Numbered from the stretch's first letter, positions 10,143 to 23,264 are shown. The stretch is 64,000 bases of DNA from Leptobrachium leishanense (GCA_009667805.1 CM019069.1:49868153-49932152); one strand, 5' to 3'. Notes: generated from the letters alone by a model not told the origin. Translations and numbers: made by a program.

Positions 10143-10552
10143 GGCTGGGGTCAGACTAACGCATTTTTAACGTGCGTTTAGGCGCACTTAATCACGGCCG
10201 CAGTAGCAGCAAATGACGCGCAATGTCGACCAATATACGAAGTACGGCCGCACGAAAGTCCGGCCGCGCAAGGCAAGTGGAAAATGAATGCATTTTTTCG
10301 AGAACGCAGAACCGCTAGTACGGACGTACAGAGTGCACTGTGGCGGCATAGCGGCGTGTTTGCGTGATTAGGAGACGACAGACGCTGCTAATGTCCAGGG
10401 CAAAAAGTGTTTTATTGACAATCCGTAAAAAATCACGCACGAAAATGCGCGTCGTCTGACCGTTTTCGCGCATTCCGTGAAAAAATACGCCAATGCATTC
10501 GGACACACTTTTTGATGGTCGCTGCGAATAATGCGTTCGTTTGACCCTAGCC
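10143..10552. mobile_element. PIF/Harbinger-type MITE (family C, 410 bp)
   Basis: The ends are GGCTGGGGTCAGAC and its approximate inverse, TTGACCCTAGCC. TTA flanks the left end and TAA the right. The element is CpG-rich compared with its surroundings and is a long imperfect palindrome. Other copies are at 32468-32894, 37301-37727, 51017-51442 and 63556-63982. Non-coding. Confidence 0.75.
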
Positions 10553-11640
10553 TAAAACGCACACAATCGTTATAAATCGAATATTAACTCAGTAAGTGCT
10601 AATATTTATTTTTACAATTCTTCCATATAATGAGTAAAGTACAGCTATACTACAATTTTCATCGTCCAACCAGTTGTTTGCAACGGAGGTAAATAGATTT
10701 CATTTAGAACTTCATTGAACTTCAATAGAAAAAATGTTGGAATGGAACCAGCTGTAGAAACAATGTTAGACAACTTCGACTGAAACTACGGTGGCAACAA
10801 TGCTAAATAACATCATCAGAAAGTACGTTGCTAAAACATGCTAAAAATACTTCGGCACAAACTAGCATTTATAGAACAGTGAAAAAAATGAAGAATAATG
10901 GTGGAAGATCTCTAAAAAGCGAGAATTCACTGTAGTTTCACCGTACTTGATTCAACGAAGTTACCCAACATAAAACCACTGTTCCTTCAGTGGACAACCG
11001 CTTTAGAGCTTGAGTTGAGCTGTTAACATTTTCAAGTGAATCGTTAACTCCCATGGCTCCACTTTGAGTAATTGATAAACGCATATTTATCAAAAATTCA
11101 CTTTAATGCAAAAGTACATAGTTTAGTGCAGCGGCATTGTTAACCTTATAAGAGGAAAAAAAACAATGCCGCTGCTTTTAGAAGAAGAGGGAAAAAGGAT
11201 TTTTTAAATTTATTTTTATTTTTTATTTATTTACACAATAATAAATAACAAAGATAGTCATGTTGGGTATACGGAGATACAGGTGTCTAAATGACCCCTG
11301 CATCTCCCATAATGGATTTTCCCTGCCCTGCAGGGACGTCATCACGCGTATGTGCGATGACTCCCGCGGCCCAGGGGGGCAGTCTCACAGCATGGCTGAC
11401 ATCTTAGATGTGGCTGCAGCCCCTGTTCAGTGCCAAATCTGCAGAAACACAAGATGTTTGTGGAGCGTCCTCCGAGCTGAGGTGGGAATCCCCATGGCGC
11501 TCCACAGACGTTCTAGCACTGCAGGGTAGACTGATGGGGCCCCAATCCGGACCTCTCCCCCATCCAGGCCCTCGGGCAGTGCCCGAGTGCCCGATGGGTC
11601 AGTCCGCACCTGGTGTGGGATGTATACAAAGGAAATCAGT
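10553..11640. other. WIPF1 5' intron, no gene seen
   Basis: No coding exon was recognised. A short hairpin, gcagcggcattgttaacc paired with aacaatgccgctgc, lies at about 11131-11178. The stretch 11260-11640 is more GC-rich with short open frames that resemble nothing known. Confidence 0.4.
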
Positions 11641-12025
11641 AGGGGGTAGATTACAAGTCTTTTAACCTCCCAGTCATATCTCATTCAACGGCCTGCTCTT
11701 ATCTTGAGAAGCCTGAAGAAGAATAATAGCTCCATATAACCTTATGCAAACATTTCCCCCTCCATGTCATTAAACTGATAATACTGTAGATTGGATAAAC
11801 CACAGAAGTAAAGAAAAACCTTTGGTAAATGTTGCCTCATGGGAAAAAAAAAAATCAACAAAATGGTAGGGAGATAAAAAAATAAAATAAAAATTTATTT
11901 CCTTTTTACATGCAATTACTTGAAACAAAGAAAAAAAGCAGTAACATGTGTTTTGTAATGTGCTTTTTTGTAATGCACAAGTATTCTAGTTCCAGCTTAT
12001 GTAAGTGGTAGTGCCCCTTTAAGAG
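11641..12025. repeat. Dispersed repeat (family D)
   Basis: Sequence such as atgttgcctcatgggaaaaa, cattaactt-like A/T runs and tagtgcccctttaag recurs at 41970-42360, 49530-49890 and 58940-59180, in both orientations. Complete copies appear to end in AAAGGGACACTACC. This is probably a non-autonomous DNA transposon. Exact ends were not resolved. Confidence 0.5.
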
Positions 12026-12438
12026 TATCAGAGAACCAGGCGGTGGGCTACACATTAGGCAGAGCAAAAACCAAGCCAGAATTTTAAATAAGGCTGGAAC
12101 TATCTTGACTCTCAGCATTATGAAGAACACTATAATCCAAACCTTTGCTGCAATACCCTCATAAATATCATCTACTCTTTGTGCTCTGGAGCTTCCTGCC
12201 AAAAAGCTGCAACAGGAAGGTTAGTGCTTTCTGCAAAACCCACATTCATCCTGTTCCCCCTGATGCTGTCTTTTTACAGCTGCTGAAACCAGTTGCGGCA
12301 ATATGCCACGGTTTAGGCCTCACAAAGGCACATTTATGACACTTCACAAATAGGGAAACTCACGACTCAAAGGAGGTAAAGTCTCTGTGCTCGCACACGA
12401 CGCATTCCCTTTCTAACTCACGTAATCACACTAATATA

Positions 12439-13560
<1,122 letters not shown>

Positions 13561-13767
13561 GGCTTCTGGTTTTTGTTGATGGCATTCAGAAACCATACAA
13601 TTTATACTCGCCTCGCATCCGGTGCTACAGTCTCTTTGCGGCAATTTCACCAAACAGCAATTTAGCTACAGGAAGTATTCAGTTGCAAGGCCTATCATGA
13701 TCGGTGCATGCGCGACTAATGCGCACACAGCCAAATGGATGCCTTCTAATGCTTTTACAGCAACAAC
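13561..13767. other. Junction sequence after truncated Tc1
   Basis: Nothing recognised. Contains tgcatgcgcgac and moderately CpG-rich DNA. Confidence 0.3.
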
Positions 13768-13890
13768 CCTGGCCCTCCAGATGTCTTGGAACTGCATTTC
13801 TCATGAAGCTCTGCTAAACTAATGAGTGGATGAGCATCATGAGAGATGCTGTTCCTAAACATCTGGAGGACCAAGGTTGCTGACCCCTAG
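13768..13890. repeat. Short palindromic MITE (family E, GGCCCTCCAGATGT ends)
   Basis: The repeat has ggccctccagatgt near the left and acatctggaggaccaaggtt near the right as inverse ends. Relatives occur at 52725-52845, 58135-58255 and 62505-62645. Non-coding. Confidence 0.6.
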
Positions 13891-14090
13891 TATTACCCCT
13901 GCTTTACAGAATTGGATGTTTATAATTACAATGTTTTCTAAAGCGCTGACACATTCTGCAGCGCTGTACAATAGGAATCGTGAAAGACACATAAATTAAC
14001 AAAGAAGTTTGACACATGGAGAACGACAGGAAAAGAGAACCCTGCTCAAGTAATCTCACAACCTACATCAAAATGCCACTCCCTCCCAGC

Positions 14091-14450
14091 ATAGGGCACT
14101 ATTCCCTAGTGTGCGGTAAAATGGGGACGCTAACGGTGAAAATCTGCACCAGCAGGTTTCCCTGTAGCCTCCCCTTTTTTCCGAGATATTCCTGGGCAGG
14201 CGCTAGCTGAGCACCTCGCCCCAGAATGCAGCGCTAACTGCTGGGATACTTGTGTTAGCGCTTCTGTGCCGCTGCGAGTATCACCTCCTGGAGTCCATAG
14301 GACTCTATGGAGGTTTCGCTTCCAGGCCGTGAGCCCTGCACAATTTTGATCTTGCGGTGGCGGGTCACCATTCTCACCATGAGATGAGAGGAGAGTATCA
14401 GATTTTATGGGGGGGCGGCGGGTTTAGTGGGTGCTAAATGAACTAAGAAA
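14091..14450. repeat. Partial copy of the 2151-2882 repeat
   Basis: It begins agggcactattccctagtg and shares the cacctcctggagtccatagg block and surrounding order with 2151-2882. The right part is missing. Confidence 0.5.
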
Positions 14451-14580
14451 ACATACCTCACATGCGCGACAAGAACCAGGCAGTGTGGGCAGAAGAAAAA
14501 AAGCCACGATCGCATGGTTTAAACATTCCGGGCCGAGCATAAAATGGCAGAAGATGCGGCGGGACCCATTTGACTTTTAT

Positions 14581-14650
14581 TTGCCACTGAGGAAGTTCTC
14601 ATGAAGTGTGAAACGCGTTTGGCTACTATTCCTATATTTTAATATACTTA
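14581..14650 (+). other. Possible Penelope-like terminal motif
   Basis: The string cactgaggaagttctcatga followed by agtgtgaaacgcgtttggc contains CTGAGGA and GAAACGCGT in the order found in Penelope-like element ends, some of which carry hammerhead ribozymes. The intervening stem is weak here, so the ribozyme is likely decayed or only apparent. No reverse transcriptase was seen nearby. Confidence 0.25.
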
Positions 14651-15267
14651 TTCAGTTTTATTTTGTTCCTTTATTGCATTAAAAGTTTTATTTACTGCAC
14701 ATTGCCTGTGGAGCCTACCTAATGTCACGGCCGTACAGTAAGGTTTTACTGACGAGTTGTAGCTGGGATATACAGCTTGGGAGCACGTGAACCTTGAGCC
14801 GGGCTAGGGCTCATAAGAGGGTAAGTGTGCAGTTGTTACACTCATGAATATACCCTGAGATATTCAGTAATGCTGCGCCATGAACTCGTTAATTATTATA
14901 TTTTGAGATTCTTATCAGCTTCATCGGGAGTGCAGTGGCAGAGGGGTTGGCCCTGAATAACCCCAAGGCAATCCAACACGATCTATTAACTCTGGAAAGT
15001 GTGAGTGTATATGATCCAATTATATGGTGTTTACTCCAAATTATACTGTATTATGCTATGTGCTGTATTTGTAGGTTTTAGAATCATTGTATACACCGTA
15101 TAGACATGTTCTCCATATGCATATCTTTCTAGGAATACAAACAGGGCCAGCCTGTCCATGGAGCCAGGTGGTGCAGTCGCTCCAGGCGGCCCTTTGTCAT
15201 GGGCGGCATTTTGCTGCCCTGTCAAAAGCTTCAGCATGGAGCGCTCGGCCTGGACTTCAACAAGGCA

Positions 15268-15335
15268 TGCCCCTCCAGCAGGCCAGCGCTTGCTCCTCCA
15301 GCAGGCCAGCGCCTGCTCCTCCAGCAGGCCGTAGC
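15268..15335. repeat. Short GC-rich tandem repeat
   Basis: Three to four copies of a unit near ctccagcaggccagcgcctg lie in a GC-rich island (15130-15420). The surrounding frames resemble no known protein. Confidence 0.5.
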
Positions 15336-15478
15336 CCGACCTCGACTGGCGTCCAATCAGCCCTCAACCAGGCCGGTTCCCGGCTCTCGACTGGCCCAGG
15401 GCTTGCAGCCGGCTATTGACTACAGGAAAGACACAAACGCTTCCCAGAGTCCTGAACCAGGGTTGTGTGGATAAATTT

Positions 15479-15663
15479 ACGTGTGTGTGTGTGACTGTAT
15501 GTCGATGTGCGTGTGTGTGTATATATCTGCGCATGGATGTGTGTGACCGTGGGCCCTGATATGTAGCGCTCTATGATATGCTCATACACACCGCATATTA
15601 CTGTGATTTTTATTGCTGTGGCGCTCTGTGATATGCTTATACACACACACACACACACACCGC
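15479..15663. repeat. GT/CA microsatellites
   Basis: (GT)n-rich stretches lie at 15480-15545 and a pure (AC)n at about 15641-15661. Confidence 0.8.
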
Positions 15664-17043
15664 ACATAACTGTTGCATAACAGCACAAATTGCATTAGAT
15701 CGCTGCAGGGACTTCGGGGTTCGGGAGTCCATGAGCTGAAAAGGAGGAGCTGCGCGCGGCGAGGGACAAAAGGTAAATTCACCAAATAAATAAATAAATG
15801 GGCAGAGGCCGTCAACAACATCTGCCCAATCATATGTGGGCAAGAAAAGAACTCTATTTCTCAGAGTATTCCTTCAATTGCAATAAAAACCATGAAATTA
15901 GGTTAGATTTTATTTGCAGAGTCCTGTACACACACACCCGTTCTACATGCGCCATACATACAGTAGGTGACAAAATACAAGTAATTAGACCCATTATTCC
16001 ACATTCTAATGGATCACTGGGAATGTGCAATCCCCAACCTAAGAACAAATACTTTCCTCATTAAAAAAAAATCTAAGTAGAACATTTAAGAATTTCTAAT
16101 TGCTTTCAAACGATCCCAATCATAAAGACCAGCTCCCTATGGTTTAATCAGAACCTTTAGAAAGAATTCTGAGACACAACATATCAATAGGTCTGCCCAG
16201 TAGAAATCACTTGGCAACAAACCATGCCGTCATTTTTCTGTTCTTCCTACAAAACAGCCCCCAAAACTGGCTTTCCCACATTTGTCATATACAGTATTTC
16301 AATGTAGTTGAGCAGAATATTACACTGTGTCCAATGAAGCGCTACTTTGTGTTATTTCTTTAATACTCATATTTCGATGTGCACATCACGATTTCCGATT
16401 CACCAGAAAAAAGCCATCCTTGGACTAATGTAAGGGGGATACTCTTAAAGGCCCCCATTGTGTGCCGGGCAGCCGTTGTGCCTGTGCTCATAAAAAAGGA
16501 ATGCAGAGATTACTGGGCCTCTTGAAGTTCAATCTCACTCTTATAACAATCCCACTATTCAGCAGCGTGCACGGTATAATCTGCAAAGAGAAAGCAAAAA
16601 AAAACCCCCAAATATAAAATCTTTCCTTAACCCCTCTGTGTCGACAGGCCATAATGAAGAGGAGTAAAACACTCGCTTGGAGACTACGAACCAAATAAAC
16701 GGTCAGGGGTCATTTAAAGACGAAAAATGGGTTGTCTGTTTTAAATGGTGTTAATACACAGGCAAAAATACCACAAGGAAGTATGTTTAATCATTCACTG
16801 ATATATATATATATATATATATACAGGATGCTTGGATTGGGTAACAGTATGTTACGGGAGAGTAATCGAGGGAAGATATTCAGGACCCAGAATCCTGCAT
16901 GCCTCTATACTCTGGCACACTTGTTGCCAATTAATTAATCAATAGGTAAATTCTCAGGCTGCTGACTCCTGGACAGAAGTGTTTTAATCAGACTGCTCAG
17001 AGCGTGGAGCGTGGAGCGTGGAGCAGTAACACTTCTAAGAAAA
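15664..17043. other. Intronic DNA, no gene seen
   Basis: No exon was recognised. A (TA)n run lies at about 16800-16823 and a triplicated gagcgtgg near 17000-17022. Confidence 0.4.
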
Positions 17044-17135
17044 GCTGTGACTTTCTTTTGTTTATTCGATTATGTTACCTGGATAGTCAGGATCGCTGTA
17101 TGTTTAGTAAGTGCTCTAATTGAGCTAGGATTTTG

Positions 17136-17672
17136 TAGGGATGTGCGTTTCGGGTTTCGGAATTTTCACGAAATTTCCCGATTCGTGTTTTCGGATGCGG
17201 CCGAATTTCCGAAAATTTTTAGATCCGAAAATTTCAGATCCGAAATGTTTTCCGAGCCGAAACGAAATATTTTCGGATTTTTCGAATGGACTTGAAATGT
17301 GTCAAACGAGGAGAACAGATGTTCCGAAAAATGAAAATTTTCCGAAAAACGAAAATTTTTCGAAAAAACGAAAAGTCGATACAAAAACGGGTAAAATGAC
17401 ACGAAAAATACGAAAAATGGTCGATATTCCGAAAAATGTGCAATTCCGAAAAACGAACATTTTCCGAAATTACGAAAAGTCGATACAAAAAACGAGCAGT
17501 GACACGAAAATACGAAAAATGGTCGAAATTCCGAAAAAAAATGTACCCGAAAAACGGGCCGAACCGAATCGAATCGAAAACAAAATCGGTCGAAACGAGC
17601 CGAATCGAAAAGTTTAAAAATCCGAAAAATCGAACCGAATCGAACCGAAAAAAGAATCGGTGCACAAGCCTA
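17136..17672. mobile_element. hAT-type MITE rich in CGAAAA words (537 bp)
   Basis: The ends are TAGGGATGTGCG and GTGCACAAGCCTA, flanked by a perfect 8-bp duplication, ggattttg, at 17128-17135 and 17673-17680. The flanking DNA (17043-17135 joined to 17673-17760) is a repeat also present without this element at about 62075-62250, which provides an empty site. The interior is dozens of variants of ccgaaaa/cgaattt, which give long but meaningless open frames on both strands. Confidence 0.85.
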
Positions 17673-17931
17673 GGATTTTGTTTGTGGTTTTCGATTAATC
17701 CCCCCTCAATAGTGATTCAAGCCAAGTGTGGCGCTTGTTCATGCTGGAATAAAAAGACCTCTCATTTGCACAACTTTGGGCCCTATCACCTCCTTAACAC
17801 TAATGCTCACATGTTTATGCTGGAATAAAAAGACCTCTCGTTTGCATATCTTCGGGCACTATTACCTCCTTAAGACTAATGTAAGGGAACTTTAGAACTA
17901 GATTAATTGAGGTGATAGCGTTTTTTTTTTT

Positions 17932-18128
17932 TTTAGAAAGTATTTTACCAGGAAGGATACATTGAGATTTCTCTCATTTTCAAGTATGTCCTGGGTGGCG
18001 AGTATGTACCGTTAGGGTCTTGCCCAAGGACACTTACTGGAGAGGTGCTCCTGGGGATCGAACCCATGACTCCACAGGCTCTCTCCACACCGAGCAATGA
18101 TGTTACCTCTACTCCACCCAGCCGGTAC
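17932..18128 (-). mobile_element. tRNA-derived SINE
   Basis: On the minus strand it runs from ggctgggtggagtagaggta through a B-box-like gttcgatccc, cacctctccagtaagtgtcc and cttgggcaagaccct to a 3' body, tctcaatgtatccttcctgg, and an A-rich tail. The same structure is at 60229-60417. The tRNA-like head and LINE-like tail mark a SINE. An RNA polymerase III internal promoter would be expected, but the A box is degenerate. Confidence 0.7.
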
Positions 18129-18132
18129 TTAC

Positions 18133-18600
18133 GGCCAGATCACCTCCCTATCACTAACGGGTTAAAAAAAAATTTTTAGCGCATCGGTATTAGTGCTTTT
18201 TAGCACAAGCTTACTGTACTATGCTCTCCCTATGCTTTACATGGGGAGCGCAAAGTGTAAGCAAAGAGTAATTAGCGTTAGGATCACAAAGTCTTAACGC
18301 TAATTACCAACTGCTGAAGCTTTTGCAGAATCAGTTAGCAGCAGCTGAAACCACCCCCAAAAAAGTAGATACTCACCACTCATCCCAATCCGCTGCTTCT
18401 GGCTGCCAGGAGCAGAGTGAGACTGGGGAACAGAAGTCCCCAGTCTCCCCCCGCGATCACTCCGTGGACCTGTAGGATCTTGCGAGAGAAGAGACCTTGC
18501 AGGTCATGTGACACGGCAGCAGACGCCTCCATGGAGTCCTATGGACTCCAAGAGGGGATGCTCGCAACGGCGCATTAGACCCGCCTTCAGTTGTATTAAC
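18133..18600 (-). repeat. Partial inverted copy of the 2151-2882 repeat
   Basis: It contains the inverse of the cacctcctggagtccatagg block (18530-18555) and related terminal sequence near 18150. Confidence 0.45.
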
Positions 18601-19245
18601 TAAAGCGGATTGTCCAATGCCTCTCGATGCAGGAGTATTGAAAAGCACAAACTGGCTGCATGTTTGCTAATTGATCGTCAGAGCTGGACACTGAGGAAGG
18701 TCTAAATACTAACAGAGTCAAAATACTGACCACTGCATGGTGTGGATTACTGCAAGCATTATCTTTAGCCAGCTGTGGTACAAAATCAGGATTTCTTCAT
18801 CATGTGTTGTTGGCACTAATAGCACTTTTGCCAGGGGAGCAAAAAAAAAGAAAGAACATCCTTACGTGCTCACCCAAGGTTACTCTGCAAATTCTTTTCA
18901 AGGTCAAGTCAGGTCTATTCATGCAAAAAGACTTGCATAATAAAAAAAATGTGTTTCTGTGTTTCATAATCACGAAGACGGGAATGGTAATAGTTTCTAC
19001 ATGTGGTAATGATTTCTATTCAATCTTTCAGTAAGGTCAGTTTATACAGTTTTGGTCCTATTTATAGTATACATATGCTGGGTGAAAAAATAACTGAAAG
19101 ATAACACTTCGGTGCTTTTCTGAGTAGAGTCAGCAGGTTTAGGACAAAAAACATGTTTCTAAATGTTCTTTTCAGATGAGATCTGCCAGATCCTGGGTCA
19201 TACAAAAGATACATTGTAGAAATGTGAATGCTTGTTTACAGGTGT
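18601..19245. other. Intronic DNA, no gene seen
   Basis: AT-rich sequence with no recognised exon or repeat. Confidence 0.4.
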
Positions 19246-19604
19246 GTAGGAAACAGGGGCGGACGGACCCATCGGGCACTCGGGCACTGCCCGAGGGCCC
19301 GCTGGTCACGAGGGGCCCGGTTGGGATGGCACAGTAACGGGCCCGTAGCTCTGGGAACCAGAGGATGCAAGGCAGCCATGTCCAGGCGGCGCAATAAGAA
19401 ACAGGAGTGGCGGCGTGCCTGCATCCTACTTTGGAACAGGGGAGTTGCAGACCGTGGCACCGCCCACTCACGTGATGGGCGTCGTCGCCCCCTCACATGA
19501 TGTGCGCCGTCCCCTCCTCGCGTGATACGCGGCAGGGGAGACCACCAGAAAAGGAGGCCGTGTCTGGATTCTGGAAAGATTTTAGATCTTCCGGTAAAGC
19601 AATC

Positions 19605-19807
19605 GGGGAAGGGGGGGAATTTATATATTTAATTAATATATACTGGGCGGGGGGGATATATATGAAATAGTAAATTTATTTATACTGGAGGGGATATCTA
19701 TGAAATAAATTGATATATACTGGGGGGGGATATATATGAAATAATAAATTGATTTATACTGGGGGGATATATATGAAATAATACATTTATTTATACAGGA
19801 GGGGATA
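19605..19807. repeat. AT/G-run minisatellite, left part
   Basis: About 40-bp units alternate atatatgaaataaattga with tatatactgggggg. The array resumes at 21439-21660 after the Tc1 insertion, first in inverse and then in direct orientation. Confidence 0.75.
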
Positions 19808-19809
19808 TA

Positions 19810-21436
19810 CAGTCAGGTCCAGAAATATTGGGACATCGACACAATTCTAACATCTTTGGCTCTATACACCACCACTATGGAGTTGGAATGAAACAAACAC
19901 AATGTGCTTTAACTGCAGACTGTCAGCTTTAATTTGAGGGCATGTACATCCAACTCAGGTGAACGGTGTAGGACTTACAGCAGTTTGCAGATGTGCCTCC
20001 CACGTGTTAAGGGACCAAAGCTAATGGGACAGAATAATAATCATAAATCAAACTTTCCCTTCTTAATACTTGGTTGCAAATCCTTTGCAGTCAATCACAG
20101 CCTGAAGTCTGGAACGCATAGACATCACCAGCCGCTGGGTTTCATCCCTGGTGATGCTCTGCCAGGCCTCTACTGCAACGGTCTTCAGTTCCTGCTTGTT
20201 CTTGGGGCATTTTCCCTTCAGTTTTGTCTTCAGCAAGTGAAATGCATGCTCAATGGGATTCAGGTCAGGTGATTGACTTGGCCATTGCATAAAATTCAAC
20301 TTCTGTCCCTACAAAAACTCTTTGGGTCATTGTCCATCTGCACTGTGAAGCCACGTCCAATGAGTTCTGCAGCATTTGGCTGAATGTGAGCAGATAATAT
20401 TGCCCGAAACACTTCAGAATTCATCCTGCTGCTTTTGTCAGCAGTCACATCATCAATAAATACAAGAGAACCAGTTCCATTGGCAGCCATACATGCCCAC
20501 ACCAGGACACTACCACCACCATGCTTCACTGATGAGGTGGTATGCTTAGGATCATGAGCAATTCCTTTCCTTCTCCATACTCTTCTCTTCCCATCACTCT
20601 GGTACAAGTTGATCTTGGTCTCATCTGTCCATAGGATCTTGTTCCAGAACTGTGAAGGCTTTGTCAGGGGTTGTTTGGCAAACTCTAATCTGGCCTTCCT
20701 GTTTTTGAGGCTCACCAATGGTTTACATCTTGTGGTGAACCCTCTGTATTCACTCTGGTGAAGTCTTCTCTTGATTGTTGACTTTGACACACATACACCT
20801 ACCTCCTGGAGAGTGTTCTTGATCTGCCCAACTGTTGTGAATGGTGTTTTCTTCACCAGGGAAAGAATTCTTCGGTCATCCACCACAGTTGTTTTCCGTG
20901 GTCTCCCGGGTCTTTTGGTGTTGCTGAGCTCACCGGTGCGTTCCTTCTTTTTGAGAATGTTCCAAACAGTTGTTTTGGCCACACCTAATGTTCTTGCTAT
21001 CTCTCTGATGGGTTTGTTTTGTTTCTTCAGCCTAATGATGGCTTGCTTCACTGATAGTGACAGCTCTTTGGATTTCATCTTGAGAGTTGACAGCAACAGA
21101 TTCCAAATACAAATAGCACATTTGAAATGAACTCTGGGCCTTTTATCTGCACATTGTAATTGGGGTAATGAGGGAATATCACACACCTGGCCATGAAACA
21201 GCTGAGAAGCCAATTGTCCCATTACCTTTGGTCCCTTAACAAGTGGGAGGCACATCTGCAAACTGCTGTAAGTCCTACACCGTTCACCTGAGTTGGATGG
21301 ACATACCCTCAAATTAAAGCTGACAGTCTGCAGTTAAAGCACATTGTGCTGGTTTCATTCCAACTCCTTTGTGGTGGTGTATAGAGCCAAAGATGTTAGA
21401 ATTGTGTCGAAGTCCCAATATTTCTGGACCTGACTG
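19810..21436 (-). mobile_element. Complete Tc1-like transposon, 1627 bp
   Basis: TA duplications (19808-19809 and 21437-21438) flank inverted repeats that begin CAGTCAGGTCCAGAAATATT and extend for roughly 200 bp on each side. Both ends share gtgtaggacttacagcag and gcacatctgcaaactgctgt-type blocks in inverse orientation. The transposase lies on the minus strand. It is younger than the hAT element and satellite it interrupts. Confidence 0.92.
20063..21078 (-). pseudogene. Tc1-like transposase pseudogene with one internal deletion
   Basis: The frame starts MKSKELSLSVKQAIIRLKKQ. It has the paired helix-turn-helix DNA-binding region (IREIARTLGVAKTTVWNILK), GRPRKTT linker, first Asp in LWTDETK, VKHGGGSVLVWACMAA, second Asp in VQMDNDPK, and, in another frame, WPSQSPDLNPIEHA with the catalytic Glu. 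It ends ...AVIDCKGFATKY. At about 20299-20325 a short deletion removes the residues after DNDPK and shifts the frame, so the first frame stops at 20296 and an in-frame TAG lies in the other. Apart from this lesion all DD34E residues are present, so the copy looks fairly young. Not functional as it stands. Confidence 0.9.
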
Positions 21437-21438
21437 TA

Positions 21439-21660
21439 TATGAAATAAATTGATTATTTCATATAGATTCCCCCCCCCAGTATAAATCAATTTATTATTT
21501 CATATATACCCCTCCCCCAGTATATATCAATTTATTTCATATATATTCCCCCCCTTAATAAATTGATATATACTGGGGGGTGAATATATATGAAATAAAT
21601 TGATATATACTGGGGGGGAAATATATATGAAATAAATTGATATATACTGTGGGGGAATAT
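21439..21660. repeat. AT/G-run minisatellite, right part
   Basis: The first half is in inverse orientation (cccccccagtatatatcaat) and the second in direct orientation, so the array contains an internal palindrome. Confidence 0.7.
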
Positions 21661-21688
21661 TAGTTGTCAGTCCGCCCCTGGTAGGAAA

Positions 21689-23180
21689 ACATCAAATCAC
21701 ATTAAACGATTGCTATATACAGTATATATATTTAGAAACAAGCAGGTGCAGGTAGTTCCATAGCGGTGCACAATTTGTGGTTCCTATGCTAGAGCGCAAA
21801 TTGCATAGAAAATCTTAAAGGACTCTCAGGTTTGTGAGTACCTGAGCCATAGAGGAGGAGCAGCACGCGGTGATGGACAAAAAAAGTGAGTAAAATTACC
21901 TAAAATAATAATAAAAAAAATATATAATAAATTTAATAAAATAAAAATAATTTATATATAAATAGAATTTAAAAAATAAATTAATAATTAGGGAGAGGCT
22001 GCAAGTAGCCTCTGCCCAATTATTTAAGGGCAAAGTAAGGGAACTCTAATTTTCATTTGAATATCCCTTTAAGGAATCCAGCGCTTGGTCATTTTAACTT
22101 TTTAAGGCCGATATATCCCCTTAAGATCTTGCAGCTCATGTCTGGATCTAGCATGGCGCTCTAGTGAACCTAGCCCAATGTGTCCATCTTGATTTTACAA
22201 TTTCGAATTTGTCTGAATTAACAATCAACATATGGAAAACCCTAAAAGGATTAACCTCACTGGATATTTGTCTTTTTTTTTTTCCCCTTTTTCTATTCAT
22301 TATAGATGCTACAATGACAGGAAATATATTTTAGAACATTGCACATTGGTTCCTGATTGTCACCGTCTCAAAAATAATTACTGTAAATACAGAAGGAAGA
22401 TTATCATAAACTGTTACTTGGTATGAGTTATTCCAGTTCCTTTATGAAATGGGAAGGGTAAAGCAGGGACACGGTCACCTAATCTATTCTATGCTGTCTA
22501 CTCATACCTGAGCTGTAAAAGGAGAAGGATCTTTGACAGTTTAATGAAGCATTGTTTAATGTTTAATGATTAAGTGCCATTTCTTGGACTGCGCAACCCT
22601 ATAGTTAAGTAACCAATAGCTATGGGCTCAACCTTTTGCCTTATATTAATGTTTACAGTTTTATACATTTATCTCAATGGTATGTGATATTTCGGAATTA
22701 ATTCAGCTGTTAGAGGATACAAGTCTGCCTGTATATTGTGCTGGCCAAACGTGGCTAGTAAATTTATAGTATTTCTGTAGCAATAATGCCCAAGGACAGG
22801 ACAAAAAGTAACAAAGAAAGTGGCCATCCCTTTTGGGTAGCATTCCTGATCAGTATGCTCCCGGGTAGAAATTTGTTGACGTGAACCTGTATGCTCGGAG
22901 AGAAGTATAGAAACTGCAGAAATGTACAAAAAAATCCCAAAAACCATCTGACACTGCATGGCAATCATGAACCCTCTAGTCCACTGGGTCAAATGCTTTT
23001 TCAGTGTTTGCTTCTCAGGAGCCTGTTGGCACAGAATTGTGGAGCGACCCCCCCCCCCAATAAAAAAAGAAACATGCCAAAGTGACTGTAACAGAGCTCT
23101 GTGCCCGAACAGTGTCACATCTGTCAAATGCCGCTTCCTCGCATGGACACCAGGGTTCTCCTCGTGACTCTCACACCTTT
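21689..23180. other. Intronic DNA, no gene seen
   Basis: AT-rich. A short open frame on the minus strand (22669-23127) resembles nothing known. No clear repeat ends. Confidence 0.4.
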
Positions 23181-23264
23181 CTCTAGTACAGTGGCGTAGC
23201 GTGGGTAGTCAGCACCCGGGGCCAGCCAAGAATTGTGCGCGCCCCCCAACCTGTGTACACGTTA

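Larger units (their letters stand above)
19254..21680. mobile_element. hAT-type element containing a minisatellite and a nested Tc1
   Basis: The ends are CAGGGGCGGACGGACC and GTCAGTCCGCCCCTG. A perfect 8-bp duplication, gtaggaaa, flanks it at 19246-19253 and 21681-21688, as expected for hAT. The left part is GC-rich. The right part is a satellite of units like gatatatactggggggg with aaataaattgat, found at 19605-19807 and 21439-21660. A complete Tc1-like element splits the satellite. No hAT transposase is present. Confidence 0.88.

Noticed and set aside
15087..15474. Overlapping 91-110-codon frames in a GC-rich patch
   Set aside because: They derive from a short tandem repeat and have no splice or homology support.
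17011..17828. Overlapping Lys/Asn/Arg-rich and Phe/Ser-rich open frames on both strands
   Set aside because: They come from CGAAAA-word composition of a hAT MITE.
17932..18128. True tRNA gene
   Set aside because: Only a B-box-like segment is clear, the acceptor stem does not pair, and the piece is joined to a SINE body.
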